Of a stretch of DNA of 11,522 bases, positions 1-6,764 are shown one piece after another; within the stretch, counting starts at the first letter, position 1; each line of letters starts with the position of its first letter. The notes beneath the pieces are model-generated. The model saw only the letters and a list, made by a program, of their open reading frames with translations. It searched no databases and was not told where the DNA came from. Source of the stretch: RUG11783 sp964599695 (GTDB taxonomy: Bacteria > Bacillota > Clostridia > Oscillospirales > Ruminococcaceae); the NCBI GenBank assembly GCA_964599695.1, contig CAZRGP010000048.1, positions 1-11,522 of the forward strand. The letters run 5' to 3'. A program made the translations under genes and the position numbers.

Positions 1-81
1 CTCATGGGCGCGACCACCATCTGGGAACGCTGGAATTCCGTCATGCCCGACGGCAATCTTTTATCCCTCCGAGCAAAATGA
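1..81 (+). pseudogene. Fragment resembling a GH78 alpha-L-rhamnosidase, broken at its 3' side
   Basis: The first reading frame is open from base 1 to a TGA at 79-81 and encodes 26 residues. Residues 3-18 read GATTIWERWNSVMPDG, which from memory is very close to a conserved stretch in the catalytic (alpha/alpha)6 barrel of GH78 alpha-L-rhamnosidases, enzymes that remove rhamnose from glycans and plant glycosides. In the family this stretch is normally followed by a segment of the type MNSxNHYA and then the C-terminal beta domain. Here the similarity stops at about base 54-57 and eight unrelated residues lead to the stop. The 5' part lies outside the window. It may be a host gene cut by phage insertion, a recombination scar, or a chimeric assembly join. 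Chance similarity is unlikely but cannot be excluded for so short a piece. Confidence 0.5.
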
Positions 82-97
82 ACGGCGGTGATGCACC

Positions 98-385
98 GTG
101 GCGGGCTCGATGCGGCAGACGCTCGACGAGAGCATAGCCGACGCCCTCAAGGCGCGCGCCCTCGTCAAGTCGCGCCACGGCGCGCTCATCAAGGCGGCGC
201 AGATGTGCGCCGACCTCATCGACATAACGGACGACCCGACGGCGTCCATGTTCACCACCATGCTCAACTACATCCGCGCGCTCGGGCTCGCCCCGAGCAA
301 CGAGGAGATAGACCGCAGGCGCAAGCCGCAGGCGCCCGAATCGGACATGAGCGCCATGAGGGCGAAGTTCCATGCGGTCGGATAA
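98..385 (+). CDS. terS: Terminase small subunit (putative)
   Basis: This 95-residue protein sits directly before the large terminase and overlaps it by 14 bases, the usual place of the small terminase, which binds the packaging site and hands the DNA to the motor. It is predicted to be mostly helical. Residues 52-66 (FTTMLNYIRALGLAP) resemble the C-terminal helix of P27-like small terminases, and a basic run (DRRRK) follows at 72-76. No clear helix-turn-helix can be assigned by eye in the first half. The start is uncertain: GTG at 98 has a weak upstream purine stretch, and an in-frame ATG lies at 110. An in-frame stop at 89-91 rules out a longer protein. The role rests on position and length as much as on sequence. 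Confidence 0.72.
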   Translation: MAGSMRQTLDESIADALKARALVKSRHGALIKAAQMCADLIDITDDPTASMFTTMLNYIRALGLAPSNEEIDRRRKPQAPESDMSAMRAKFHAVG

Positions 386-1940
386 GGGCAGCGAGGTCCC
401 CCGCGTCTACACGCCGCCGCTCCGCGAGCTGACGCCCGACACGACGCTCGGCTACGACGTGGTGCGGTTCGCGGAGGACATCCTCAAGCTGCGGCTGAAC
501 CCGTGGCAGAGGTGGCTCTTCATCCATGCGCTCGAGATCGAGGGGGAGTTCTCCGGCACGTGGCGGTTCCGGTACCGCACCGTCGTCGTGGAGATAGGCC
601 GCCAGAACGGCAAGACGTTCGTCGGCATGGTCCTCGCCCTCTTCATGCTCTACATCCTGGGCATGGCGCTCGTGCTGGGCACCGCGCAGGACCTCGAGCA
701 GGCGGAGGACACGTGGAACGCCGTCGTGGAGATGGCGCAGGCCGACCCGCGCCTCGCCGCCGAGATAGACCACGTATGGCGCACCAACGGCGCCAAGCGG
801 CTGCAGCTCACCGACAACCGCCAGTACCGCGTCAAGGCCACGACCCGCAAGGCGGGGCGAGGCAAGAGCGCCGACTTCATCCTGCTGGACGAGCTCCGCG
901 AGCACCGCGACTGGGAGGCGTGGGGCGCGCTCACCAAGACCACGATCGCGCGGGAGAACGCGCTCGTGTGGTGCATGAGCAACGCGGGCGACGGCAGCTC
1001 CGTCGTCCTGCGGCACCTGCGCATGCAGGCTCACCGCATGCTCGGCGACCCCGACGGCATCGTCAAGGCGCTCGGCGAGTCAGCCGACCTCATCGACGAC
1101 GACGGGTCCGCGCTCGGCTGGTTCGAGTGGAGCGCGGAGCCCGACGCCGACCCAGCGGACCCGCGGGCGTGGGCGCAGGCGAACCCCTCGCTCGGCTGGA
1201 CCATCCCCGAGCGCAACATCCGCTCCGCGCTGGCGACCGACCCGCCCGACGTGTTCAAGACCGAGTGCCTGTGCCAGTGGGTCGAGGCGGTCATCCAGCC
1301 GCCGTTCCCCGACGGCGCGTGGGAGGGCGGCTACGACCGCTCCTCGCAGATACCGATGGGCGCCCCGTTCTCCGTGGGCGTCGACATATCCGCCGACCGC
1401 GGCGCGACCGCCGTGGCCGTGTGCGGCAGGCGCTCCGACGGGCTGCTGCACGGCGAGCTCGTCCAGTACCGCCAGGGCATCGGCTGGCTTCTCGACTGGC
1501 TCCGCGAGCGCGTGGGCGCCGAGGGGTGGCCGCAGCCCATCCGCGTCGCCCTCCAGGGCAGGGGCGCGCCCGTCTCCGCGATCGCGGAGCTCGTGGACGC
1601 CATCGACGGCGTCGAGGCCGTGGAGGTGCAGGGGCGCGACCTCGGCGGCTACTGCGGGCGGCTGTGGGATGCCGTGGCGGCATCAGCGCCCGAGACCAAA
1701 AGCGACGCCGTGCGGCTCATGCACCTGCCGCAGCCCGTCCTAGACCTCGCCGCGAACGTCGCGGTGACGAGGCCGATGGGCGACGGCGCATGGGCGTGGG
1801 ACCGCAACAAGTCCCGCGAGGACATATCGCCGCTCGTGGCGCTGACTATGGCGCACGGGCTCGAGACCGCCGTGCAGGCCGCGGAGGCACCCGACCGCAA
1901 GCCCACGGCATACGCATCTAGAGGCGTACGGACAGTGTAA
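372..1940 (+). CDS. terL: Terminase large subunit (packaging ATPase and nuclease)
   Basis: This 522-residue protein is the DNA-packaging motor: it cuts phage DNA and pumps it through the portal using ATP. The N-terminal ATPase domain shows a Walker A motif GRQNGKT at 76-82, a Walker B strand DFILLDE at 168-174 (Asp173 and the catalytic Glu174), and a coupling motif in SNAG at 203-206. The C-terminal RNase H-like nuclease domain starts near 331; Asp338 in GVDIS and Asp484 in REDISP are likely metal ligands. Length and motif order fit the TerL family of HK97-like and actinobacterial siphophages. Translation is probably coupled to the small subunit, whose last codons overlap the ATG at 372. The stop codon lies inside the ribosome-binding site (TAAGGAGG) of the portal gene. 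Confidence 0.95.
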   Translation: MRSDKGSEVPRVYTPPLRELTPDTTLGYDVVRFAEDILKLRLNPWQRWLFIHALEIEGEFSGTWRFRYRTVVVEIGRQNGKTFVGMVLALFMLYILGMALVLGTAQDLEQAEDTWNAVVEMAQADPRLAAEIDHVWRTNGAKRLQLTDNRQYRVKATTRKAGRGKSADFILLDELREHRDWEAWGALTKTTIARENALVWCMSNAGDGSSVVLRHLRMQAHRMLGDPDGIVKALGESADLIDDDGSALGWFEWSAEPDADPADPRAWAQANPSLGWTIPERNIRSALATDPPDVFKTECLCQWVEAVIQPPFPDGAWEGGYDRSSQIPMGAPFSVGVDISADRGATAVAVCGRRSDGLLHGELVQYRQGIGWLLDWLRERVGAEGWPQPIRVALQGRGAPVSAIAELVDAIDGVEAVEVQGRDLGGYCGRLWDAVAASAPETKSDAVRLMHLPQPVLDLAANVAVTRPMGDGAWAWDRNKSREDISPLVALTMAHGLETAVQAAEAPDRKPTAYASRGVRTV

Positions 1941-1949
1941 GGAGGCCGC

Positions 1950-3953
1950 ATGGGCCTGTTGGACAGCCTCCGCGCGTACTTCGCGCCGAGGCGCTACATC
2001 TACCGCTACGGCGGCGGGCCGTCCGTCACCGTCGCGGACATGAGCATCGCGCAGCTATACCGCACGCAGCCGAACCTCCGCGCCGTCGTCGGCTACCTCT
2101 CCGACAACGCCGCGCAGGTCCCGTGGAAGGTGTACAGGCGGGCCGACGAGAACGACCGCGTGAGGCTGCGGGGCACCCCCGCCGCCCTGCTGCTCGAGCA
2201 CCCGAACCCCGACATGACGGCGTACGAGCTCAAGCGCCGCATCTTCTCGGACCTCTACCTGTACGACCGCCACATGGGCATCATCGCGCCCGACGCGGAG
2301 ACCGAGTCGGGCTGGCAGCTGCGGCCCATCCCCGCGACGTGGCTGGACGGCTACGAGGGCACCGACCCGTTCACGCCCGAGAGCATCTACATCCGCACGC
2401 CCGCGGGCAGGCGCATCGCCGTGCCGCGCGACCGCTTCATCCTGTTCCACGGCTACTCGCCCGACGACGTGAGCGGGCAGTGCTCGCCCGTCGAGGCGCT
2501 GGCCGACGTGCTCCACGAGCAGGTCGAGTCCAACAGCTTCCGCAGGCAGATGTGGCGCAACGGCGGCAGGTTCAACGCCTACATCCGCCGCCCCGCCGAC
2601 GTGGAGGACTGGACGGACGAGCAGTTCGAGCGGTTCCGCCAGTCGTGGGACGAGTCGTGGGCGGGGAAATCCGCCAGCAAGGGCGGCTCGATGCCCATCC
2701 TCGAGGACGGCATGGAGATACGCACCGTGCCGTTCTCCGCGCACGACGCCGAGTGGTCCGAGGCCAAGAAGCTGGGCCGCGAGGACGTCGCGGGCGTCTA
2801 CCACGTCAACCCCGCGCTCATATGGCCGGGCGACGGGCAGACGTACGCATCCGCCAAGGAGAACGCGCGCGCGCTCTACAACGACACCCTCGCGCCGACG
2901 CTCATGCAGGTCGTCGACCGCGTCAACGCCATCCTGCTGCCGCGCATCGGCGAGCCGCAGGGCGACTACGTCGAGTTCGACCTCTCCGTCAAGCTGCAGG
3001 GCAGCTTCGAGGAGCGGGCGCAGGTCATCCAGTCCGCCGTCGGCGGCCCGTGGATGACGCGGGACGAGGCGCGCGCCATGTTCAACCTCCCGCACATCGA
3101 CGGCGCGGACGAGCTGATCGTGCCGCTCAACGTCATCGAGGGCGGCCTCGCGTCGCCAAGGGACACCGACCCGACCATCGACCGCAACGCCGCCAGCCAC
3201 GCGCTCAAGGAGGCGGAGCCCGGGCACGCATGCCAGTGCGCCGCGTGCAAGGCCGACGAGGGGCGTCATTACAAGGCGACAGCAGACGACGAGGCGGGCC
3301 GCGAGCTCGCCGACGCGCTCAAGGCGTTCTACCGCCGCCAGCGCAAGTCGGTGCTGCCCAAGATAGGCGCCGACCCGACCGTCCCCGACGAGGGCGAGCC
3401 CGCGTGGTGGGATTCCGAGCGGTGGAACCGCGAGCTGACCGACGACCTCAACGCCGTGGCCATCAAGCAGTCGGAGGCCGCCGCGCTCAAGGCGCTCGCC
3501 GCGCTCGGGCTCGATGAATCCGCCTACTCCGTGCCGCAGACGCGGGCGTTCATCAACTCGATGGCGTACCGCCGCGCGTGCATGGTGAACGACGCCACGC
3601 TCCGCGAGCTCGAGGAGGTCGTCGCCGACGAGGAGTCGGAGCGCACGCCCGCCGACGTGTTCGACACGGCGGAGACCAAGCGCGCCGAGAACAGCGGATA
3701 CCCGTTCGCCGCGACCATCGCGTCGTGGTCGGCCATCGAGGCCGTCCGCCAGTGCGCGCCGCGCAGGGGGGCGACCAAGACCTGGGACGTGACGAGCGGC
3801 AACCCGAGGCCGTCGCACGCCGCCATGAACGGCGAGACCGTCCCGTACGACAAGCCGTTCAGCAACGGCGCCATGTGGCCCGGGGACGCCGACGCGCTCG
3901 GCCCCGAGGAGGTCGCCAACTGCCAGTGCGCCGTGATCATCGACATCCCGTAG
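1950..3953 (+). CDS. Portal protein fused to a MuF-like head morphogenesis domain
   Basis: At 667 residues this is far longer than a typical HK97-family portal (about 400-450). Residues 1 to about 400 are the portal, the dodecameric ring at one capsid vertex through which DNA passes. Its C-terminal portal helix region (about 297-332) contains the segment GQTYASAKENARALYNDTL, characteristic of the family. Residues about 400-445 form a linker with a Cys/His cluster (His426, Cys428, Cys430, Cys433, His440). Residues about 446-667 are largely helical and end in a pattern typical of MuF/SPP1 gp7 minor head proteins: SHAAMNGETVP at 622-632, then a Pro/Gly/Asp segment and NCQC at 657-660. No separate MuF gene lies between portal and protease, so this ORF likely supplies both functions. 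A strong Shine-Dalgarno (AAGGAGG) precedes the ATG. The portal call is firm; the MuF call rests on its C-terminal motif. Confidence 0.92.
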   Translation: MGLLDSLRAYFAPRRYIYRYGGGPSVTVADMSIAQLYRTQPNLRAVVGYLSDNAAQVPWKVYRRADENDRVRLRGTPAALLLEHPNPDMTAYELKRRIFSDLYLYDRHMGIIAPDAETESGWQLRPIPATWLDGYEGTDPFTPESIYIRTPAGRRIAVPRDRFILFHGYSPDDVSGQCSPVEALADVLHEQVESNSFRRQMWRNGGRFNAYIRRPADVEDWTDEQFERFRQSWDESWAGKSASKGGSMPILEDGMEIRTVPFSAHDAEWSEAKKLGREDVAGVYHVNPALIWPGDGQTYASAKENARALYNDTLAPTLMQVVDRVNAILLPRIGEPQGDYVEFDLSVKLQGSFEERAQVIQSAVGGPWMTRDEARAMFNLPHIDGADELIVPLNVIEGGLASPRDTDPTIDRNAASHALKEAEPGHACQCAACKADEGRHYKATADDEAGRELADALKAFYRRQRKSVLPKIGADPTVPDEGEPAWWDSERWNRELTDDLNAVAIKQSEAAALKALAALGLDESAYSVPQTRAFINSMAYRRACMVNDATLRELEEVVADEESERTPADVFDTAETKRAENSGYPFAATIASWSAIEAVRQCAPRRGATKTWDVTSGNPRPSHAAMNGETVPYDKPFSNGAMWPGDADALGPEEVANCQCAVIIDIP

Positions 3954-3963
3954 AGGAGGAGAC

Positions 3964-4764
3964 ATGACCAAGACCAAGTCCGCGCCCGGCGCGGCATCCA
4001 TGCCCGCCGAGGGCACCGTCGAGGGCTACGCCGCGACGTTCGACCGCATCCCCGACGCCTACGGCGACGTCATCAAGGCGGGCGCGTTCGCAGACTCGCT
4101 CAAGGCGTGGGAGCAGAACGGCAAGCCCATCCCGCTGCTCTACGGCCACTCCACAGACGACCCCGACTACAACATCGGCAAGGTCGTCGAGGCGCACGAG
4201 GACGAGAAGGGCCTCTACGTCGTCGCCCAGTTCGACGAGGAGAACGAGAAGGCGCAGTACGTCCGCAAGCTCGTCAAGGAGGGCCGCCTGTGGCAGTTCT
4301 CCTTCGCCTACGAGGTGCTGGACGGCGGCTCCGTCGAGCTCGAGGACGGAACCGAGGCGTACGAGCTCCGCAAGATGAACCTCTTCGAGGTCTCGCTCGT
4401 GCAGATACCCGCCAACCAGCGCGCGGTCGTCACAGGCGTCAAGCAGGCTCCCGCCGAGGCCGCCGTCGAGCTCAAGGAAGCACTCAGCGGCGAGACCGTC
4501 GCAATCATCGACACGAACATCGCCGAGCCCGAGATGAAGTCGGGCCGCCGCAACTCCAAGGCCGACGCGGACGAGCTCCGGCGCATCCGCGAGATGGCCT
4601 ATTCCATCGCAACCACCGTCGACGGCCTGCTGGCCGACGAGCAGGAGGACACCGACACCGACGAGGCCAAGGCGGAGGAGCCCAGCGGGGCCAACGCCGA
4701 GGAGCCCAAGGAGGACGTGCTCGCCCAGCTCAAGGACGTGGCTGAACAGCTCTTGAACAGTTAG
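3964..4764 (+). CDS. Prohead maturation protease with scaffold-like C-terminal tail
   Basis: This 266-residue protein matches the HK97 prohead serine protease family (S78/U35-like), which is packed inside the procapsid, cleaves scaffold and capsid N-termini, and then digests itself. The protease domain spans roughly 18-160. Likely catalytic residues are His62 in LLYGHS and Ser113 in WQFSFAYEV; FEVSLVQIPAN at 141-151 is the usual conserved strand near the domain end. Residues about 165-266 are rich in Ala, Glu, Asp and Lys. They contain MKSGRRNSKADADELRRI (191-208), which resembles the KxGRxxSxxN segment seen in the C-terminal extensions of many prohead proteases, followed by helices and an acidic stretch (225-250). 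I infer this tail acts as built-in scaffold, since no separate scaffold gene precedes the capsid gene. The ATG follows a GAGGAGG ribosome-binding site. Confidence 0.9.
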   Translation: MTKTKSAPGAASMPAEGTVEGYAATFDRIPDAYGDVIKAGAFADSLKAWEQNGKPIPLLYGHSTDDPDYNIGKVVEAHEDEKGLYVVAQFDEENEKAQYVRKLVKEGRLWQFSFAYEVLDGGSVELEDGTEAYELRKMNLFEVSLVQIPANQRAVVTGVKQAPAEAAVELKEALSGETVAIIDTNIAEPEMKSGRRNSKADADELRRIREMAYSIATTVDGLLADEQEDTDTDEAKAEEPSGANAEEPKEDVLAQLKDVAEQLLNS

Positions 4765-4772
4765 GAGAACCC

Positions 4773-5924
4773 ATGACCATCAACGAGCGTTACGAGGCCG
4801 CCAAGGCTGCGCTCGCCGAGGCCAAGGACATGGAGGACGCAGACGCCCTCCAGTCCGCCATCGACGAGTTCAAGGCCGCGGAGGCCGCCAAGAAGTCGGC
4901 CGAGGAGGCCGACGACCTCATCAAGTCCCTCGGAACCGTGAAGGAGAACACCCCTATGGAGGAGACCCCCAAGACCCTCGGCGAGTTCGCCATGAAGAAC
5001 CTCAACCTCGACGCCATGCGCGCAGGCAACGCCAAGTCCGCGGGCACCGGCTTCGGCTTCAAGACCTACACCGACCCGCAGAAGTCGCAGACCGTCTACA
5101 GCTACAGCACCAACGTCGGCGACGTCATCCGCGACCTCGAGGTCCGCGATGCCTTCGGCGCGGAGCAGATCAGCGGCAACGCCCTCAAGTACTTCATCCT
5201 CGGAGCCCGCGAGGACAACTCCGCCCCCGCCCCCGGCGCCGTCAACGAGGCCGCGGCCAAGCCGCAGTTCCACATCGTCGAGTCCAGCGCCACCGCCACC
5301 CTGCAGAAGATCGCCGGCTGGTTCTACGAGACCGACGAGCTCCTCGAGGACAACGCCTACCTCGCCTCCGCGCTCAACGCGCGCGGCCTGTACGAGCTCG
5401 ACGCCCGCATCGAGGCCTACCTGCTCACCACGCTGCTCGGCACCTCGGGCATCGGCACCGACACCTACGCCTACGGCGGCGATCCCGACCCCGACACCAT
5501 CCTCGACGCCATCATGACCGTCAAGACCGACTCCGGCAAGAACGCCGACACGGTCATCATGCACCCGACCGACTACTCCGCGCTGCGCCAGCTCAAGACC
5601 GCCAGCAGCTCCAACGAGTACGTCGGCGGCGGCTGCTTCTACGGCCCGTACGGCAACGGCCAGGTCGCCGTCCAGCCCGGCGTGTGGGGCCTCAAGACCA
5701 TCGTGACCCCGAACATCACCCAGGGCACCGTCCTCGTCGGCGCCTTCAAGCAGGGCGCATCCGTCATCACCAAGGCCGGCGACGGCGCCCGCATCGAGGT
5801 GTTCACGGGCGACCACGACGACGCCATCTACAACCGCGTCACCGTCGTGGTGGAGGAGCGCATCGCGCTCGCCGTCCGCCAGCCCAAGGCGTTCGTCAAG
5901 ATCACCGAGGCCGCCAGCGCCTAA
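4773..5924 (+). CDS. Major capsid protein, HK97 fold, with N-terminal scaffolding (delta) segment
   Basis: This 383-residue protein forms the icosahedral shell. Residues 1 to about 60 are charged, Ala/Glu/Lys-rich and probably coiled-coil, like the HK97 delta domain that guides assembly and is cleaved by the protease. The HK97 fold begins at about 100. Supporting segments include AGWFYETDELLEDNAYL (181-197), typical of the spine helix region, ADTVIMHPTDYSALRQLK (258-275), typical of the P/A domain, and a C-terminal strand with RVTVVVEERIALAVRQP (355-371). The position right after the protease agrees. I see no ATA isoleucine codons here, unlike the terminase and portal genes, consistent with selection for high expression. 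A second in-frame ATG at 4956 (Met62) with a good ribosome-binding site could give a shorter form. Confidence 0.95.
   Translation: MTINERYEAAKAALAEAKDMEDADALQSAIDEFKAAEAAKKSAEEADDLIKSLGTVKENTPMEETPKTLGEFAMKNLNLDAMRAGNAKSAGTGFGFKTYTDPQKSQTVYSYSTNVGDVIRDLEVRDAFGAEQISGNALKYFILGAREDNSAPAPGAVNEAAAKPQFHIVESSATATLQKIAGWFYETDELLEDNAYLASALNARGLYELDARIEAYLLTTLLGTSGIGTDTYAYGGDPDPDTILDAIMTVKTDSGKNADTVIMHPTDYSALRQLKTASSSNEYVGGGCFYGPYGNGQVAVQPGVWGLKTIVTPNITQGTVLVGAFKQGASVITKAGDGARIEVFTGDHDDAIYNRVTVVVEERIALAVRQPKAFVKITEAASA
4941..4958 (+). promoter_or_regulatory. Internal Shine-Dalgarno and in-frame ATG within the capsid gene
   Basis: AAGGAG at 4941-4946 is followed, after nine bases, by an in-frame ATG at 4956-4958 (Met62 of the capsid protein). 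The start falls at the boundary between the charged N-terminal segment and the capsid proper, so it would yield a 322-residue protein without the delta-like region. AAG GAG also simply encodes Lys-Glu, a common pair in such segments, so the site could be coincidental. Confidence 0.35.
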
Positions 5925-5949
5925 GCCGACGGCGCATCGCCAGCAAGCA

Positions 5950-5973
5950 GGGGGGACGGGCGACCGTCCCCCC
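5950..5973 (+). terminator. Strong GC hairpin with GNRA tetraloop after the capsid gene
   Basis: The arm GGGGGGACGG (5950-5959) pairs perfectly with CCGTCCCCCC (5964-5973), giving ten uninterrupted base pairs closed by the tetraloop GCGA, a member of the very stable GNRA class. It lies 25 bases after the capsid stop and 20 bases before the next ATG. No T-run follows (the downstream bases are C, A, T, C, T, A, C), so it is not a standard intrinsic terminator. It may be a partial terminator, or a structure that protects the capsid mRNA 3' end and lowers downstream expression. The hairpin itself is certain; the function is inferred. Confidence 0.65.
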
Positions 5974-5993
5974 CATCTACGGGAGGGGTACGC

Positions 5994-6164
5994 ATGATGC
6001 TCATCTACGTCGCGCCCAACGGGCGCAAGTACCAGTACGAGGAGGGCCAGCAGCCCGAGGGGTACGTGCTCTGCGACGTGCAGGCCAAGGGGTACGCGCC
6101 CAAGAAGGCAGCGGCCAAGCGCCGCACGCCCGCCAACAAGAAGGCCAAGGCCGACGACAAGTAA
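5994..6164 (+). CDS. Small basic-tailed protein, function unknown
   Basis: This 56-residue reading frame starts with two consecutive ATG codons (5994 and 5997) behind a good ribosome-binding site (GGGAGGGG) and ends at TAA 6162-6164, nine bases before the head-tail adaptor gene. Residues 1-35 (beginning MMLIYVAPNGRKYQYEEG) look like a small compact beta-rich unit. Residues 36-56 are almost entirely Lys, Ala, Arg and Pro with a few acidic residues at the end, and are likely disordered and positively charged. Codon use matches its neighbours. Small proteins at this position, between capsid and adaptor, occur in many siphophages and are often unannotated. A head accessory, capsid-lining or DNA-contacting role would suit the basic tail, but I cannot assign a family. 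Confidence 0.75.
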   Translation: MMLIYVAPNGRKYQYEEGQQPEGYVLCDVQAKGYAPKKAAAKRRTPANKKAKADDK

Positions 6165-6173
6165 GGACAGACC

Positions 6174-6764
6174 ATGATCATCACCCCGTGGGGCTACGAC
6201 ATCGACGAGGCGTCCATGCCCGACATCATCGACGCCGATGCGTTCGACGACCTCACCGCAGGGCGCTGGCACGGCGACCCGCGCGTCGACGGGGCAATCT
6301 CCGCCGTCTCCGCCGCCGTGCGCGGCTACTGCGGCTGGCACGTCGGACCGTCGTGCAAGTGCGTGGCGGTGCTGGACGGCGAGCCGGGCGACATATGGCT
6401 GCCCGTCGCGTACCTCTCGGCGGTGGAGTCCGTCGAGGTCGGCGGCGAGCAGGCCGAGGTCCGCTCGTTCTCCCGCAGGGGGCGCATCCGCACCTCGGCG
6501 TGCATCCCGCGCGACCTCGGCAACGTCGAGGTCAAGTTCACCGCGGGCATCCCCGTCGGCTCCATGCCCGACCTGCAGTCCGCCATCGCGTCGGCGGTCG
6601 TCAACGCCATCGCGCTCACGTCCTACGGCGTCTCCCAGGAGACCGCGGGCGACGTGAGCATCAGCTACAGCGGCTCCGCGCTGTCCAACCAGGGCATGCT
6701 GCTGCCCGCCAACGCGCGGGCGGCGCTGCAGCCGTACAGGGCGGTGAGGGCGCATGCCGTTTAG
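6174..6764 (+). CDS. Head-tail adaptor (HK97 gp6 / SPP1 gp15-like connector)
   Basis: This 196-residue protein fits the adaptor family that forms a ring beneath the portal and starts the neck. The N-terminal half is helical with the pattern DGAISAVSAAVRGYCGW (39-55), very typical of the family, where a helix carrying conserved aromatic and Gly residues packs on the portal. A beta-rich centre follows (IWLPVAYLSAVESVEV at 74-89), then a strand ending in KFTAGIPVGS (121-130). A long C-terminal helix (133-155) precedes the usual tail in which the S-x-S-G-S-A segment and LLPANARAAL (176-185) occur. It is somewhat longer than HK97 gp6 but in range for actinobacterial phages. The gene overlaps the next by 11 bases. 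Confidence 0.85.
   Translation: MIITPWGYDIDEASMPDIIDADAFDDLTAGRWHGDPRVDGAISAVSAAVRGYCGWHVGPSCKCVAVLDGEPGDIWLPVAYLSAVESVEVGGEQAEVRSFSRRGRIRTSACIPRDLGNVEVKFTAGIPVGSMPDLQSAIASAVVNAIALTSYGVSQETAGDVSISYSGSALSNQGMLLPANARAALQPYRAVRAHAV

Noticed and set aside
45..137. Possible C-terminal tail of an upstream phage gene such as an HNH endonuclease in frame 2 or 3
   Set aside because: HNH genes often precede small terminase genes, but the 15-30 residues readable in these frames show no HNH motif, while frame 1 has a specific rhamnosidase-like match.
503..1921. 472-codon plus-strand frame inside the large terminase gene
   Set aside because: The product is mostly Arg/Ala/Gly with no recognisable domain, and the other frame has clear Walker and nuclease motifs.
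5950..5990. Standard Rho-independent terminator
   Set aside because: The hairpin is strong but no T-run follows, so only a hairpin of uncertain function is claimed.
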